Assembly (NCBI GenBank): GCA_964640655.1
Contig: CAZXFT010000019.1
Span: 1 to 58,417, forward strand
Length of the DNA: 58,417 bases
Origin: BJGO01 sp964640655
Lineage (GTDB): Bacteria > Bacteroidota > Bacteroidia > Chitinophagales > UBA10324
Reading direction: 5' to 3'
Within the stretch, counting starts at the first letter, position 1. Each line of letters starts with the position of its first letter. Made by a program: the position numbers and the translations under genes. Below the pieces are notes generated by a model that saw only the letters and a program-made list of their open reading frames with translations, was not told where the DNA came from and did not search any database. Positions 8,563 to 18,785 of the stretch are shown here, piece after piece.

Positions 8563-9834
8563 ATGACCGAGGAATTTCTTCACTATATCTGGCAGTATAA
8601 ACTTTTCAATATGTTTCACTTGCACACCACAGATGGTGAGTCGCTTCAGATTATCAAATTCGGAATGCATAACAGCAACAGTGGTCCCGATTTTTCAGAA
8701 GCTTTGGTGGAGATAGGCGGAGTTCGGCTGGCAGGACATATAGAATTGCATAGACACAGCAGCGAATGGATACAACACGGACATCAAAATGACAACGCCT
8801 ATAATAATGTGGTGCTACACGTAGTTTATGAACATGACGCAACAACGCACGAAGAAAACCTCATCGGAAAAGCTACTCTTCAACTGAAAGGTTTGTTTAA
8901 TGAAAATTTATGGCACACTTACGAAAACTGGTTAAGCTCAAAGCGCGAACTACCCTGCGGTAACGCACCGGCTCGCGTTAATCCTCTGCGTCTGCGCTTT
9001 TGGATGGAACGACTATTTATTGAACGCTTGAGCGATAAAGTGCAACGCATTGAGTTATTGATGAGCCAAATTAGTAACAGTAAGGAGGAAGTGGCATATC
9101 GTATGTTGCTGCGTTATTTTGGAAACACAGTTAATGCAAGTGCTTATGAGCGACTGAGTACCTTGCTTCCTTATACGGTTTTGATGAAGCACCGAAATCA
9201 GTTGGTAGTTATGGAGTCTCTCATATATGGTTGCAGTGGATTCTTAAAAGCGAAAACAGCTGATACATATGTACAATCGTTACAGGAACACTGGAATTTT
9301 TATAAGGTAAAATATCAGCTACTTGAAATGGAAGCTATAGAGTGGAAACTGATGCGTATGCGTCCTGTAGCATTTCCGGGGCACCGGTTGGCGCAACTCG
9401 CTTCTCTTCTACGAGCAAGGTTTCCCTTATATTCCACTTTAACCGACGTCAAGTCTGTGACAGATTTTGAAACCTTGTTCGACATACAATTAAGTTCATA
9501 CTGGAAAAAACATTACCATTTTGAGAAACCATCGGACCATATTATCGAAAGGCCGGGAAAGGATTTTATACGTAATTTATTAATCAATGTAGCACTGCCG
9601 CTGATGTATTTTGAAGGCAGCCATCAAGGCAATGATACATTAAAGGAGCGCGCTATAACCTTTGCAGCACAAACTCAGCCAGAGAGTAATCGCATAATGC
9701 GTCTATATGCTACTGCTGGATTGGCGGCTAAGTCGGCTGCCGATAGTCAGGCATTAATACAGTTATATCATTCATACTGCACACAGAAACGCTGTTTAAG
9801 CTGCGCTGTTGGTGCAGAGGTGCTGAAGGGTTGA
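8563..9834 (+). CDS. DUF2851 family protein
   Basis: This is a soluble 423-residue protein of unknown function, widespread in Bacteroidota. Its N-terminus matches the family as I recall it: EFLHYIWQYKLFN, then SGPDFSEALVEIGG, GHIELHRHSSEW and VVLHVVYEHDA. The charged pattern GPDF...E...HIE has the look of a restriction-like nuclease core, but I infer no activity. A C-terminal Cys pair (CTQKRCLSCAVG) could bind metal. It is divergent from rmuC, with about 50 bases between the starts. The nearby rmuC is compatible with, but does not prove, a DNA-linked role. Confidence 0.82.
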   Translation: MTEEFLHYIWQYKLFNMFHLHTTDGESLQIIKFGMHNSNSGPDFSEALVEIGGVRLAGHIELHRHSSEWIQHGHQNDNAYNNVVLHVVYEHDATTHEENLIGKATLQLKGLFNENLWHTYENWLSSKRELPCGNAPARVNPLRLRFWMERLFIERLSDKVQRIELLMSQISNSKEEVAYRMLLRYFGNTVNASAYERLSTLLPYTVLMKHRNQLVVMESLIYGCSGFLKAKTADTYVQSLQEHWNFYKVKYQLLEMEAIEWKLMRMRPVAFPGHRLAQLASLLRARFPLYSTLTDVKSVTDFETLFDIQLSSYWKKHYHFEKPSDHIIERPGKDFIRNLLINVALPLMYFEGSHQGNDTLKERAITFAAQTQPESNRIMRLYATAGLAAKSAADSQALIQLYHSYCTQKRCLSCAVGAEVLKG

Positions 9835-10004
9835 TTGTGTATTTCATATTTTTTGGCATCATAAAAATCTTTAAACCATGATGAAACGCCTGCAAGAGTA
9901 GTACAATTGAAATAGAAGAATTGCACTTTCACAGCATATTATCCATTTACACCAATGCTAACAAGACAGCAATAAATCATTTTTGATTAATAATTTGCAA
10001 CGCA

Positions 10005-11078
10005 ATGATGCGGACTACAATTGAACCAATGTCAACAGATACGGAAAAAGCTCTTCAAACCATACTGGATAAAACAGTCGACGGAAAAAAAGTATTCGGA
10101 ACTTCCTTTGCTATTAAAAGAGACACTTTAAGTTGGCATGGGGTATCAGGTAATTTGAGCATTGACAAACCCTACTTCATTGCAAGCACAACAAAACTAT
10201 TTACAACAGCTCTAATTCTGAAACTTAGATCAGAAGGAAAACTTAGTCTTGAAGATAAAATCAGCGGGTACATAGATCAATCAATATTATCAGGGCTCCA
10301 CATTTACAAAGGGAAAGATTATTCTCTGGAACTAACCATTAAACAACTGCTTTCTCATACCTCAGGTCTTCCTGACTATTTCCAAGGCAAAGGGGCTAAC
10401 CGAAAAAGTCTCGAGAATGAAATAACAGAAGGCAAGGACCAGTCTTGGTCTTTTGAACAGGCTATTGAAAGAACAAAAAAATTAATACCACTTTTTGCAC
10501 CTGCTACAAAAGGAAAAGCAAATTATTCAGATGCAAATTTTCAACTCTTAGGAAAAATCATTGAAAACATATCACATATATCGTTTGCCGAAAATTGTAA
10601 AGAATATATCACACAACCACTTGGCCTGACAAAAACCTATTTATATCAAGACCATACTGATATAACTCCAATGACTCTTTATTACAAGAGTAACGAGTTG
10701 AATATTCCCAAAGCTATGACCTCCTTTGGGGCAGACGGCGGAATAGTTTCTACTTCATCCGATATGCTGGTTTTTATTGAAGCATTTTTTACGGGTAAAT
10801 TATTCCCGGCAAGTTTCATTAGCGAAATACAGGAGTGGAACAAAATATTTTTTCCAATGCATTCCGGTATTGGTATTCACCTGTTCAAACTTCCCTGGAT
10901 TTTTAATCCAACCGGTGCAGTTCCTTACTTCATAGGTCACTCAGGGCTTTCAGGCGCTTTGTCATTTCACAGTCCTAAAGAAAATATTTTCGTAGCAGGA
11001 ACAGTTAATCAGGTGGCGCACCCTGATATTTCATTTAAGACTATGATTAAATTAACACAACAACTAATGAGAAAATGA
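10005..11078 (+). CDS. Serine hydrolase of the beta-lactamase/PBP4* family
   Basis: This is a class C beta-lactamase-fold hydrolase. The nucleophile motif STTK lies in FIASTTKLFTTALIL at about residue 66. The second motif appears as NYSDANFQLLGKII, where the tyrosine corresponds to the YxN/YSN element. The third motif is likely HSGLSGALSF near residue 315. LTIKQLLSHTSGLPDYF is a strong family block. No signal peptide or lipobox is seen, so it is probably cytosolic. Substrate is unknown; peptidase, esterase and lactamase activities all occur in this family. A second ATG eight codons in is an alternative start. Confidence 0.85.
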   Translation: MMRTTIEPMSTDTEKALQTILDKTVDGKKVFGTSFAIKRDTLSWHGVSGNLSIDKPYFIASTTKLFTTALILKLRSEGKLSLEDKISGYIDQSILSGLHIYKGKDYSLELTIKQLLSHTSGLPDYFQGKGANRKSLENEITEGKDQSWSFEQAIERTKKLIPLFAPATKGKANYSDANFQLLGKIIENISHISFAENCKEYITQPLGLTKTYLYQDHTDITPMTLYYKSNELNIPKAMTSFGADGGIVSTSSDMLVFIEAFFTGKLFPASFISEIQEWNKIFFPMHSGIGIHLFKLPWIFNPTGAVPYFIGHSGLSGALSFHSPKENIFVAGTVNQVAHPDISFKTMIKLTQQLMRK

Positions 11079-11141
11079 GAAACTCAGTTGATAATACATA
11101 TACATGTCTCGCAACTGCTATGATTACTTCTAATATTAAAA

Positions 11142-11942
11142 ATGATGTTTGAATTAAAAAGACTCTTTAAAAGAAATACACATAATGCATTCTTTAAAGC
11201 TCTTGCAGGTATTGGTAGAGCACTGAACAGATTGTATGAGAACAGAAATCACGATATATATAGTAATGGTGAGCTGACCATAATCAGGAAACTTTCAAAA
11301 CTTAATCCATCTGTAATCATTGATGGTGGGGCAAACACGGGTAGTTATTCATTACTGGTGAATCAACTAAACCCCAATACACTTATCTATGCTTTCGAGC
11401 CCGTAAAGAGTACATTTCAGAAATTAAAGGAAAACACAAGTCTCATAAAGAACATAATACCGGTTGAAAAAGGTCTTTATAATGATAACTGCACTTCTGA
11501 AATAAATTTATTTCACTCAGATACTCATTCCTCTGTTGTTAACATTCAAGGATTAAAATATACGGCAACCGATAAGCAAACAATTCAACTCATTAAAGGG
11601 GATGATTTTTTGAAAAAAAATACCATTACATCTGTTGATCTCTTAAAGATTGATGTTGAAGGCGCCGAATATGAAGCCATTCTAGGATTTGAAGAGCATA
11701 TTAATAATGGAGCAATAAAAATGATTCAGTTTGAATATGGCTATATCAATATTTCAACAAAAAAACTGCTTATCGATTATTATAACTATTTTGAGAGTAA
11801 AGGTTACATTGTAGGCAAAGTCTTTCCAAAATCTGTTGAGTTTAGAAAATACGACTTCAAGCACGAAGATTTTATAGGCCCCAATTTTATTGCAGTAAAG
11901 AAAACTGAAACTGAATTAATTAATTTGTTAATGAATAGTTAA
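11142..11942 (+). CDS. FkbM-family methyltransferase
   Basis: This is a SAM-dependent O-methyltransferase of the FkbM type. The SAM site is VIIDGGANTGSYSLLVNQL (about residues 65-83), followed by IYAFEPVKSTFQKL and the later family block DLLKIDVEGAEYEAILGF. In many bacteria such enzymes methylate surface polysaccharide sugars; no glycan cluster adjoins it here, so the substrate is open. About 240 bases downstream hold no gene that I could see. It lies 63 bases after the serine hydrolase in the same direction and may share its transcript. Confidence 0.87.
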   Translation: MMFELKRLFKRNTHNAFFKALAGIGRALNRLYENRNHDIYSNGELTIIRKLSKLNPSVIIDGGANTGSYSLLVNQLNPNTLIYAFEPVKSTFQKLKENTSLIKNIIPVEKGLYNDNCTSEINLFHSDTHSSVVNIQGLKYTATDKQTIQLIKGDDFLKKNTITSVDLLKIDVEGAEYEAILGFEEHINNGAIKMIQFEYGYINISTKKLLIDYYNYFESKGYIVGKVFPKSVEFRKYDFKHEDFIGPNFIAVKKTETELINLLMNS

Positions 11943-12180
11943 TCTGCAATAAACAATAATCAGGAATATATAATCCTGGTGCCATTCATATTACTCCACG
12001 TAACTATCATATTTGGATTTGGTTGCAATATCATTATAAAACCTGCTCAATACTATTGTTATCTATTTCTGGCGAATAACATAGCTTCAATCCCTACCCT
12101 CCGCTTCTAAATCTTAAGTTAAAACACTTCTTCACAATAAGTATTATTCGTTTCTTGACATAATACTTGTATAAGCAAGC

Positions 12181-14409
12181 TTAGTAGTGTATCAATTTAA
12201 TTCTGTTTATTTCACCGGCAGCATTTATTTCTGCTACATATACTCCCGGCGGTAAGTTAATTTCTAAAGAAACAGAGTTAGAGGTAATTGTTTTATTCAT
12301 CAATATTTTTCCGCTTACATCTATAAGATTAAACTGAGCATTAAGGTATCGTTGTCCCGTAAAATAAAATGATTTATGAACCGGATCGTAGCGGAATGCA
12401 TCAGTATTTATAAAGCCTGAATATGTAGTAGTACACGCTTCAATATAAAGACTGTCGCTGGCTGTTGAGGTGCACAAATTCTCAGAAATATAGCTGTAAG
12501 TTACCGTTACAAACTCATTGCTATATGTAGCGGGGTCTAAGTTGTTTACTTCTGTTCCATTGATAAAATAGGTTCCTCCGGCAGGTATGCCGGCAGGTAA
12601 ATTAAAAATTCCCGAATTATTGCAGATAGTAGTATCCGGAATATTAAAGATCGTTAGTACAGGTGCATATACATAAATTGCTTTCTCCACCTCTGTAGTG
12701 CATCCATCTGCATTGGTGTAGTAGCCGCTGAATAAAGTACTGGTATCCGGACTTACTGTTCTTTCAAGTAGCATGCTTTGTAAATCATTCCAATAAATTC
12801 CGGCACCACCTGTTCCTGTAACTTCTAAATCAACTTGAGTACCCACACAAATTGAATCTTCGGTAGATAGTATGTTAATTATTGTGAATGGATAAATGTT
12901 AACAGTTATTGTATCAGAATCAGAACCTACCGAATTCGTTGCAACTAAATAATAGGTTCCGCTTGTACTTAAAGTGATGGATGATGTGGTTTCTCCTGTG
13001 CTCCACAGGTAAGTATATCCTGAGCCTCCTGCATCCAGAATAAAACTGTTACCGCATATACTGGTGTCTGTTCCCAGATTTACAACAGGAGCAGTAAGCT
13101 GCTCAAATGCTCCCACTGTAGGGTTTTGAGGATTTCTGTTATTACCATTGATATCGGTTGTGATATAAGAAATCGGTATACCTGTATGATATAGCAGCGG
13201 ATTCATTATCAGCAACTCTTCGCCAAGTATTGTTTGAGGGTCTGATGATGTAGAATGAGAATCAAAGCCTGTTGCAGATGTCCAGTCAGTAAAGCTTAGA
13301 TACTCGTCCATAAAGCTGGGTCCTTGGGTAAAATAATTATTGTAATCGCATTCAATTCCTTCTGCATATGCAATAGCGTTCGGAATTCTGAATAAATGGT
13401 TGGTAGAATTATTATCTATTCTGTAGATATTATTGTTTAGAATAGATATTGGAGATATTGTACTAAATGAACCCTCTGCATAAAAAGCATATCCTGAATT
13501 AGTAGAGTTTATAGCAATAGTATTGTGATAAATTTCGAGATGAGAAGAAGAACCAATTCTTAAGGCATAGGTGGCTCCTAAATCGGCACCGGTGCGGTAT
13601 ATCTGATTATTGTATATTTTAAATTTATTGTCGGCCCATCCGCTGGAGCTAATTATTTGAAATGTGCCATATACTTTGTTGACATAAAATTGACCTCTGC
13701 TGTGCGATTGATATAAAACTCCGGAAGAAAAATAATTATTCCTTACTACAGAAAAAGCACCACCATTCATAAACAATTGTCTGCCTCCGGTTTGAAAATT
13801 ATTATTCTCAATGAGCGCATCTCTATGCGAAAGGGTTGAACCATTGGATAAACTTATCCCATCATTAGCCCCTCGTATAAAACTATTTTTAACAACAAAC
13901 CCCGAATCAGCACAACCCTGTATTACATAATCTGTAGCACTGGAAGTAGATGATCCATGACCCCACAAAACACAATTTTCAAAATTGATATACTTACCTC
14001 TGTTAACCAGTACCACAGAATTATTATTAACATTAGCAAGCTGACGAATAGTTAAACTTTTAAACGTAACGTATTCTACAAAATTAAGTCTCAAAGAATT
14101 TTGCTGGTTGGCATTAGTGGCTCCATTAATCAATACCAGGTTACTGTCGGTAGTCTCACCGGTAAAAGTCACTTTGTTCAATGCCGAGGCACCCGGTATT
14201 GTAGAAATCTGAATAATTTCATCATAGGTTCCGTTTCGTATCTCAAAAATTGTAGGTCCGTTAACACCATTCAGTATTACCCCGGATACTGCATCATTTA
14301 TTGTAACAAAGTCAGGATTATTACCACCAATTGTATAGGTTCCTGACATGGGTTGCGAAAAAGCTAATGCACTGAGAAATAACAATAGTATTAGTAGGCT
14401 TATTTTCAT
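12181..14409 (-). CDS. Secreted right-handed beta-helix protein with T9SS sorting domain
   Basis: A signal peptide (to about residue 19, FSQ) is followed by a parallel beta-helix region of roughly 400 residues rich in Asn turns and repeated 'NN.F..G' and 'I.NN.IY' units, as in pectate-lyase-like surface proteins. It opens with SGTYTIGGNNPDFVTINDAV. An Ig-like, PKD-type module contains YTYLWSTGETTSSITLS. The C-terminus (GKILMNKTITSN ... LPPGVYVAEINAAGEINRIKL) matches type A sorting domains, which direct export through the type IX system. No lyase active site is identifiable, so adhesion or glycan binding are only possibilities. Confidence 0.82.
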   Translation of the reverse strand: MKISLLILLLFLSALAFSQPMSGTYTIGGNNPDFVTINDAVSGVILNGVNGPTIFEIRNGTYDEIIQISTIPGASALNKVTFTGETTDSNLVLINGATNANQQNSLRLNFVEYVTFKSLTIRQLANVNNNSVVLVNRGKYINFENCVLWGHGSSTSSATDYVIQGCADSGFVVKNSFIRGANDGISLSNGSTLSHRDALIENNNFQTGGRQLFMNGGAFSVVRNNYFSSGVLYQSHSRGQFYVNKVYGTFQIISSSGWADNKFKIYNNQIYRTGADLGATYALRIGSSSHLEIYHNTIAINSTNSGYAFYAEGSFSTISPISILNNNIYRIDNNSTNHLFRIPNAIAYAEGIECDYNNYFTQGPSFMDEYLSFTDWTSATGFDSHSTSSDPQTILGEELLIMNPLLYHTGIPISYITTDINGNNRNPQNPTVGAFEQLTAPVVNLGTDTSICGNSFILDAGGSGYTYLWSTGETTSSITLSTSGTYYLVATNSVGSDSDTITVNIYPFTIINILSTEDSICVGTQVDLEVTGTGGAGIYWNDLQSMLLERTVSPDTSTLFSGYYTNADGCTTEVEKAIYVYAPVLTIFNIPDTTICNNSGIFNLPAGIPAGGTYFINGTEVNNLDPATYSNEFVTVTYSYISENLCTSTASDSLYIEACTTTYSGFINTDAFRYDPVHKSFYFTGQRYLNAQFNLIDVSGKILMNKTITSNSVSLEINLPPGVYVAEINAAGEINRIKLIHY

Positions 14410-14605
14410 CCAACAAACTTAAACACAATTGGTCCTACTAGAAATCTCCTGACACATTTGAGTATATAATCAACTCAAATCGACCTAATAATACAACATA
14501 ATCAAACCCACCCTCGCTGTGTCATTTAGAATAGTTGATACGGGAAACTAAATAATAGCTAATACAATAAAGCATCCATACTGCATATATTTCCTTCCAT
14601 CTACG

Positions 14606-14773
14606 CATTACTGTCTCTCGGCTTCGCATAATCGCTTCTCGGCTTCGCATAATCACTTCTCGGCTTTGCATATTCGCTTCTCGGCTTTGCATAATCACTT
14701 CTCGGCTTTGCATAATTGCTTCTCGGCTTTGCATAATTGCTTCTCGGCAATACATAATTCGTTCTCTGCAACG
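14606..14773 (-). repeat. 21-bp minisatellite, eight units
   Basis: Eight tandem 21-base units have a core close to CTTCTCGGCTTTGCATAATC and differ by a few bases each. Read on the minus strand they give heptapeptides of the type QSREAIM, within an open frame of 100 codons (14522-14824) whose ends are hydrophobic. I do not call that frame a gene: the periodicity is a multiple of three, which keeps it open regardless. The array sits between the beta-helix gene and miaE. Confidence 0.85.
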
Positions 14774-14860
14774 CAAAAAACCTTCAGAAATGCTTAGTAT
14801 CAATATTGAAATGAGCATAATCACATCAGTTTAATAATTCTCTGTGTAGAATTGCACCAT

Positions 14861-15442
14861 ATGTTACATCTACAGTTAGCCACAGACCCTCGATGGGTAA
14901 ATCTTGCCGAAAAAAGCATAGAAGAAATCCTTACCGACCACGCCTATTGCGAACAAAAAGCTGCGTCATCCTGTATATCTCTTATCCAAAACTATCCGCA
15001 CCTCGAAAAATTGGTTGAAGAACTCTCCCCTATTGTTACTGAAGAATGGAGTCACTTCAGAAGTGTATTGAAAGAACTAAAAAAACGCAAGCTTAAGTTA
15101 GGTAAGCAACGCAAAGACGACTATGTAAATGAACTGATGAAACATCAGAAAAAAGATGGTAGTCAGGAGGACCGTTTGCTGGATAAGTTATTGATATTCG
15201 CACTGATAGAAGCACGTAGCTGCGAAAGATTTAAGCTGCTCAGTGAGGGATTGGATGATGATTATCTTCGAAAGTTTTACCGTGGATTTATGGAATCCGA
15301 AGCTGGACATTACACTCTATTTATGGAATTAGCCCGTTTGTATGTTGATGCCAACAAAGTGAAGAAAAGATGGAACGAATGGATCGAGATTGAGACAGGG
15401 ATAATGAACAATCTTTCTGTTCGAGGCGACAGGATGCATTAA
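14861..15442 (+). CDS. miaE: tRNA-(ms2io6A) hydroxylase-like protein
   Basis: This is a ferritin-like di-iron monooxygenase that in characterised members hydroxylates the isopentenyl group of ms2i6A37 in tRNA. Carboxylate and His ligands appear in the expected order: DHAYCEQKAA, then EEWSHFRSVL, then EARSCERFKLL, and SEAGHYTLF. The chosen ATG gives 193 residues; an upstream TTG would add only three. A near -7 box (TAGAATTG) lies six bases ahead. Its last four bases overlap the end of the convergent gtrA-like gene. Neither miaA nor miaB is visible in the window. Confidence 0.9.
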   Translation: MLHLQLATDPRWVNLAEKSIEEILTDHAYCEQKAASSCISLIQNYPHLEKLVEELSPIVTEEWSHFRSVLKELKKRKLKLGKQRKDDYVNELMKHQKKDGSQEDRLLDKLLIFALIEARSCERFKLLSEGLDDDYLRKFYRGFMESEAGHYTLFMELARLYVDANKVKKRWNEWIEIETGIMNNLSVRGDRMH

Positions 15443-15903
15443 TCCTCTGCAACTTCTTCTTCATTACTTACTCTAAACGAGTAGAATTTGTGCAGGGTAA
15501 AACTGAGTACTCCAATACTGATAGCTGCAAAAGCTCTTGACGGTGTTGGATACCAGTCAAACTGTCTGATAAGTACGCTCATCAGAATATAGTTCAGGAA
15601 AAGCATGGCCAGTGCCACCATTACATAGCGGATAAACTGGTAGCGGGTGCGCAGGTCGCTTTCTTTAAATACAAATAACTTGGTTAAGGTGAAATTGGTT
15701 GTGATACCAAAGCAAAATGAAATGCCCAAAGATATGGTTGGTGCGGTGATAGTAATGAAGCTCAAGTCCCAGTCTTGTTTACGCAGTATAAAATTGTAAG
15801 CCACAAAGTACATACTCACATCTACCAGTGTCGCTGTAATGGCTGCGAAAAAATATCTCACCACCTTGAGCTTAAGTAAATGTTTGCTGAGTTTAATAAT
15901 CAT
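15439..15903 (-). CDS. GtrA-like membrane protein
   Basis: The 154 residues have four predicted membrane segments and the GtrA pattern: LKVVRYFFAAITATLVDVSMYF at the start, SLGISFCFGITTNFTLTKLF in the middle and LHKFYSFRV at the end. GtrA proteins are thought to help move lipid-linked sugars across the inner membrane for glycan or teichoic-acid decoration. No glycosyltransferase gene is next to it, so the partner is unknown. Confidence 0.85.
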   Translation of the reverse strand: MIIKLSKHLLKLKVVRYFFAAITATLVDVSMYFVAYNFILRKQDWDLSFITITAPTISLGISFCFGITTNFTLTKLFVFKESDLRTRYQFIRYVMVALAMLFLNYILMSVLIRQFDWYPTPSRAFAAISIGVLSFTLHKFYSFRVSNEEEVAED

Positions 15904-16032
15904 AAAAAGCGTGGCGAAATTATTGAAATATTACTGCCTTGCTCAATTCACATACCATTTGTGTTCATGCCAGCATTGTGAAAACAAATATTGTTCTATT
16001 ATTGTTACTTTAGCTAAGCACTAAATAAACAC

Positions 16033-18726
16033 ATGAATAAACATTACACTCGAATAATCACTGCCTTTTGTTTTTTCCTTGTTCATCATTCAAATGCACA
16101 GGTTCAACCATTCAGTTTCGATAAGGTAGGATTAACTAATTCTATTCCTGCCAGAACTTTTCCAATTCCCGACATTGATGCACTATTGGCAGAAGATGAA
16201 GCAAACATCCATAAAGATATCCCGTACCGTTTTGGATTTAAGTATAATCCAAACCTGAGTATTTACAATAGTGGAGTAAAAGAAATTATGAAGGATGGTT
16301 CTATTCTCTGGCGAGTTAGAATTAAATGTCCTGAAGCATACAGCATCAATCTTATTATGGACGATTATCAGGTTTTACCCGGAACTGTACTATATCTTTA
16401 TTCCACAGATAGATCTTACATCATTGGTCCATATACTTCAAAAGAAAACAACGGAGAGAAACTACTCGGCACAGATCTGGTTCGAGGCGGCGATATCACA
16501 GTTGAAATGTATGTGCCATTTTACAATGCAGGACAATTAATGCCACGTATCACTACCGTAACCTATGGTTATAAAGATGCATTTGCATATGCTAAAGGGT
16601 TTGGCACTTCAGGTTCGTGCAATATCAATGTTAATTGTCCTCAGGCACAAGACTGGCAGGTAGATAAGCGCTCTGTCGCCATCATTATAGTTAATGGAAA
16701 TGGGTTCTGCACAGGTGCCATGGTTGGTAACACATCATCAACCCCAACACCTTATTTCTTAACAGCAAATCACTGTTATACTTCCGGCGTTGCTAGTTGG
16801 GTATTTCGTTTTAACTGGGAGAGTCCAAACTGTACACCCAATCAAAATGGGCCAACTAATCAAACTGTCAGCGGCTCATCTCTTAAAGCAAGAGCCAATG
16901 CATCCGACTTCTGTTTACTACAACTCAACTCTCAGCCAAATGACGCTTACCAGGTATACTATGCCGGTTGGAGTAAATTAGATGCAGCTGCTACCTCTGG
17001 AGTTGGAATACATCACCCCGATGGTGACATTAAAAAGATATCGTTTTATTCTACCCCACTCCAGTCATCAGGGTATTTTACAACTGGTACTAACCATTGG
17101 TATGTGCAGTGGAGCAGTGCTGTTACAGAACCCGGCTCTTCCGGTTCTCCCATATTCGATCAGAATCACCGCATAGTTGGTCAGTTACACGGAGGCAATT
17201 CTGGCTGTACCTCAACAGATCAATCTGATTACTATGGTAAGTTTTCAACCTCTTGGAATGGAAGTCAGTCTTCAAATAGATTAAGGGACTGGTTAGACCC
17301 TAACAACACCGGATTAGACTTTATAGACGGTTATTTCACCTTTATGCCTGCTAATACTTTAGATGTGAATTTAGTATCTGTTAATAATCCTGTTCAATAT
17401 TTCTGTGCCGGAGATTCCATTGAACCTAAAATATTATTTAAGAACGATGGTCAGAATGCTGTTACTTCAGCAACCATCGAGTACACCATCAATGGGGGGG
17501 CACCAACATCATATAACTGGACAGGAAATTTGTCGCTCTATCAACAGGCAACAGTTACGTTACCTGCATTCTTAGTACCTGCCGGAACATATACTTTCAA
17601 CTGTACCATAACAAGTATCAATGGTTCCACTGATCAGAATACAGTTAATAATTCCAAGACCACAAATTTTCAGGTTGTTAATGGCAGTAAAGTCATAATA
17701 GAATTAAAAACAGACAACTACCCCTCTGAGACATCATACTTATTAAAGAATGCAAACGGTGATACTCTCTTGTATCAGACTGCATTTGGTTCTGCTAACA
17801 CCATTTATTCAAAGGAAGTTTGTTTGGAACAGGCTTGCTACACACTTACAATTTATGACACTTACAGTGATGGTATATGCTGCTCGCAGGGAAATGGTTA
17901 TATCAAAGTTTTAAGTGAGTCAGGTGCGGTATTGGCTCAGGCAGCTCAGTTTAACGCATCGAGTGTAATGAACTTCTGCATCTTTACTCAACTGCCAACC
18001 GCAGTTCTGACCAACACCATTACCGAAGCTTGTCAGGGAACACAAATTTCATTTTCACACAACTCACAAGATTTCTCATTGATAACCTGGAAACTTAGTG
18101 GTCCTTCAACCAATACCTCATCTAATGCAGCTAATTATAACTATACATTTAATATGGTAGGAACCTATACCTTAAAGCTGTATGCTGCTAACAATGTAGG
18201 CACTGATTCGGTCATTCAAATAATTGTAATTAATCCTAAACCAACCATCTCATTAACTGCCACAGCTGCTTCTGCATTTGGAGCGTCAGACGGGTATATT
18301 TCAGCTTCAATAAATTCCGGTACTGCTCCATTTACCTATTTATGGAGCAATGGTGCTACCTTACAAAATATTATAAACTTACCGGCGGGTACTTACACAC
18401 TTACAGTTACTGACTCTAAAGGTTGTACATCCTCCAAAGCTTCTGTAGTGACAGCCCCTTCTTCTATTAACCAATTAACCGGCGAAGATGGTATATCTGT
18501 ATTCCCTAATCCTACCACTGGCATAGTGCAGATTAACTGGAATCGCTACTTCCTTATGATTAATATTGATGTGATGAATGCCTTGGGTCAAAGAATAAAG
18601 ACCTACCATTTTGAAAATACTGATAACGGCACCGTTGATTTAACTACTCTTCCACCTGGTATGTATTTCATACAAATGAATGTTGGAAATAAAATCATCA
18701 CCAGAAAAATAATGATAGAGCGGTAA
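16033..18726 (+). CDS. Secreted trypsin-like serine protease with T9SS sorting domain
   Basis: A signal peptide (about 1-22, HHSNAQ) and propeptide-like region precede a lysyl-endopeptidase-like S1 domain. The triad appears complete: His247 in FLTANHCY, Asp292 in SDFCLLQLN and Ser370 in EPGSSGSPIF. Several cysteines around them suggest disulfides. Next come a CARDB-like segment, a region with YDTYSDGICC, a PKD-like module, a SprB-type repeat (FTYLWSNGATLQNI, AGTYTLTVTDSKGC) and a type A sorting domain (GISVFPNPTTGIVQI to the end). It should be exported and cleaved at the cell surface. A strong terminator follows. Confidence 0.93.
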   Translation: MNKHYTRIITAFCFFLVHHSNAQVQPFSFDKVGLTNSIPARTFPIPDIDALLAEDEANIHKDIPYRFGFKYNPNLSIYNSGVKEIMKDGSILWRVRIKCPEAYSINLIMDDYQVLPGTVLYLYSTDRSYIIGPYTSKENNGEKLLGTDLVRGGDITVEMYVPFYNAGQLMPRITTVTYGYKDAFAYAKGFGTSGSCNINVNCPQAQDWQVDKRSVAIIIVNGNGFCTGAMVGNTSSTPTPYFLTANHCYTSGVASWVFRFNWESPNCTPNQNGPTNQTVSGSSLKARANASDFCLLQLNSQPNDAYQVYYAGWSKLDAAATSGVGIHHPDGDIKKISFYSTPLQSSGYFTTGTNHWYVQWSSAVTEPGSSGSPIFDQNHRIVGQLHGGNSGCTSTDQSDYYGKFSTSWNGSQSSNRLRDWLDPNNTGLDFIDGYFTFMPANTLDVNLVSVNNPVQYFCAGDSIEPKILFKNDGQNAVTSATIEYTINGGAPTSYNWTGNLSLYQQATVTLPAFLVPAGTYTFNCTITSINGSTDQNTVNNSKTTNFQVVNGSKVIIELKTDNYPSETSYLLKNANGDTLLYQTAFGSANTIYSKEVCLEQACYTLTIYDTYSDGICCSQGNGYIKVLSESGAVLAQAAQFNASSVMNFCIFTQLPTAVLTNTITEACQGTQISFSHNSQDFSLITWKLSGPSTNTSSNAANYNYTFNMVGTYTLKLYAANNVGTDSVIQIIVINPKPTISLTATAASAFGASDGYISASINSGTAPFTYLWSNGATLQNIINLPAGTYTLTVTDSKGCTSSKASVVTAPSSINQLTGEDGISVFPNPTTGIVQINWNRYFLMINIDVMNALGQRIKTYHFENTDNGTVDLTTLPPGMYFIQMNVGNKIITRKIMIER

Positions 18727-18749
18727 TAGATTCTTTGATAATAAAAATA

Positions 18750-18781
18750 AAAAAGCAACGACTTTTCATCGTTGCTTTTTT
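18750..18781. terminator. Bidirectional intrinsic terminator
   Basis: AAAAAGCAACGA pairs with TCGTTGCTTTTT across a seven-base loop, giving a 12-bp stem with A and T runs on both sides. It lies between the convergent protease and lgt-like genes and can serve both. Confidence 0.9.
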
Positions 18782-18785
18782 ATTT

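Noticed and set aside
14522..14824. 100-codon minus-strand frame over the minisatellite
   Set aside because: The repeat period is a multiple of three and keeps the frame open; there is no recognisable protein apart from the repeated heptads.
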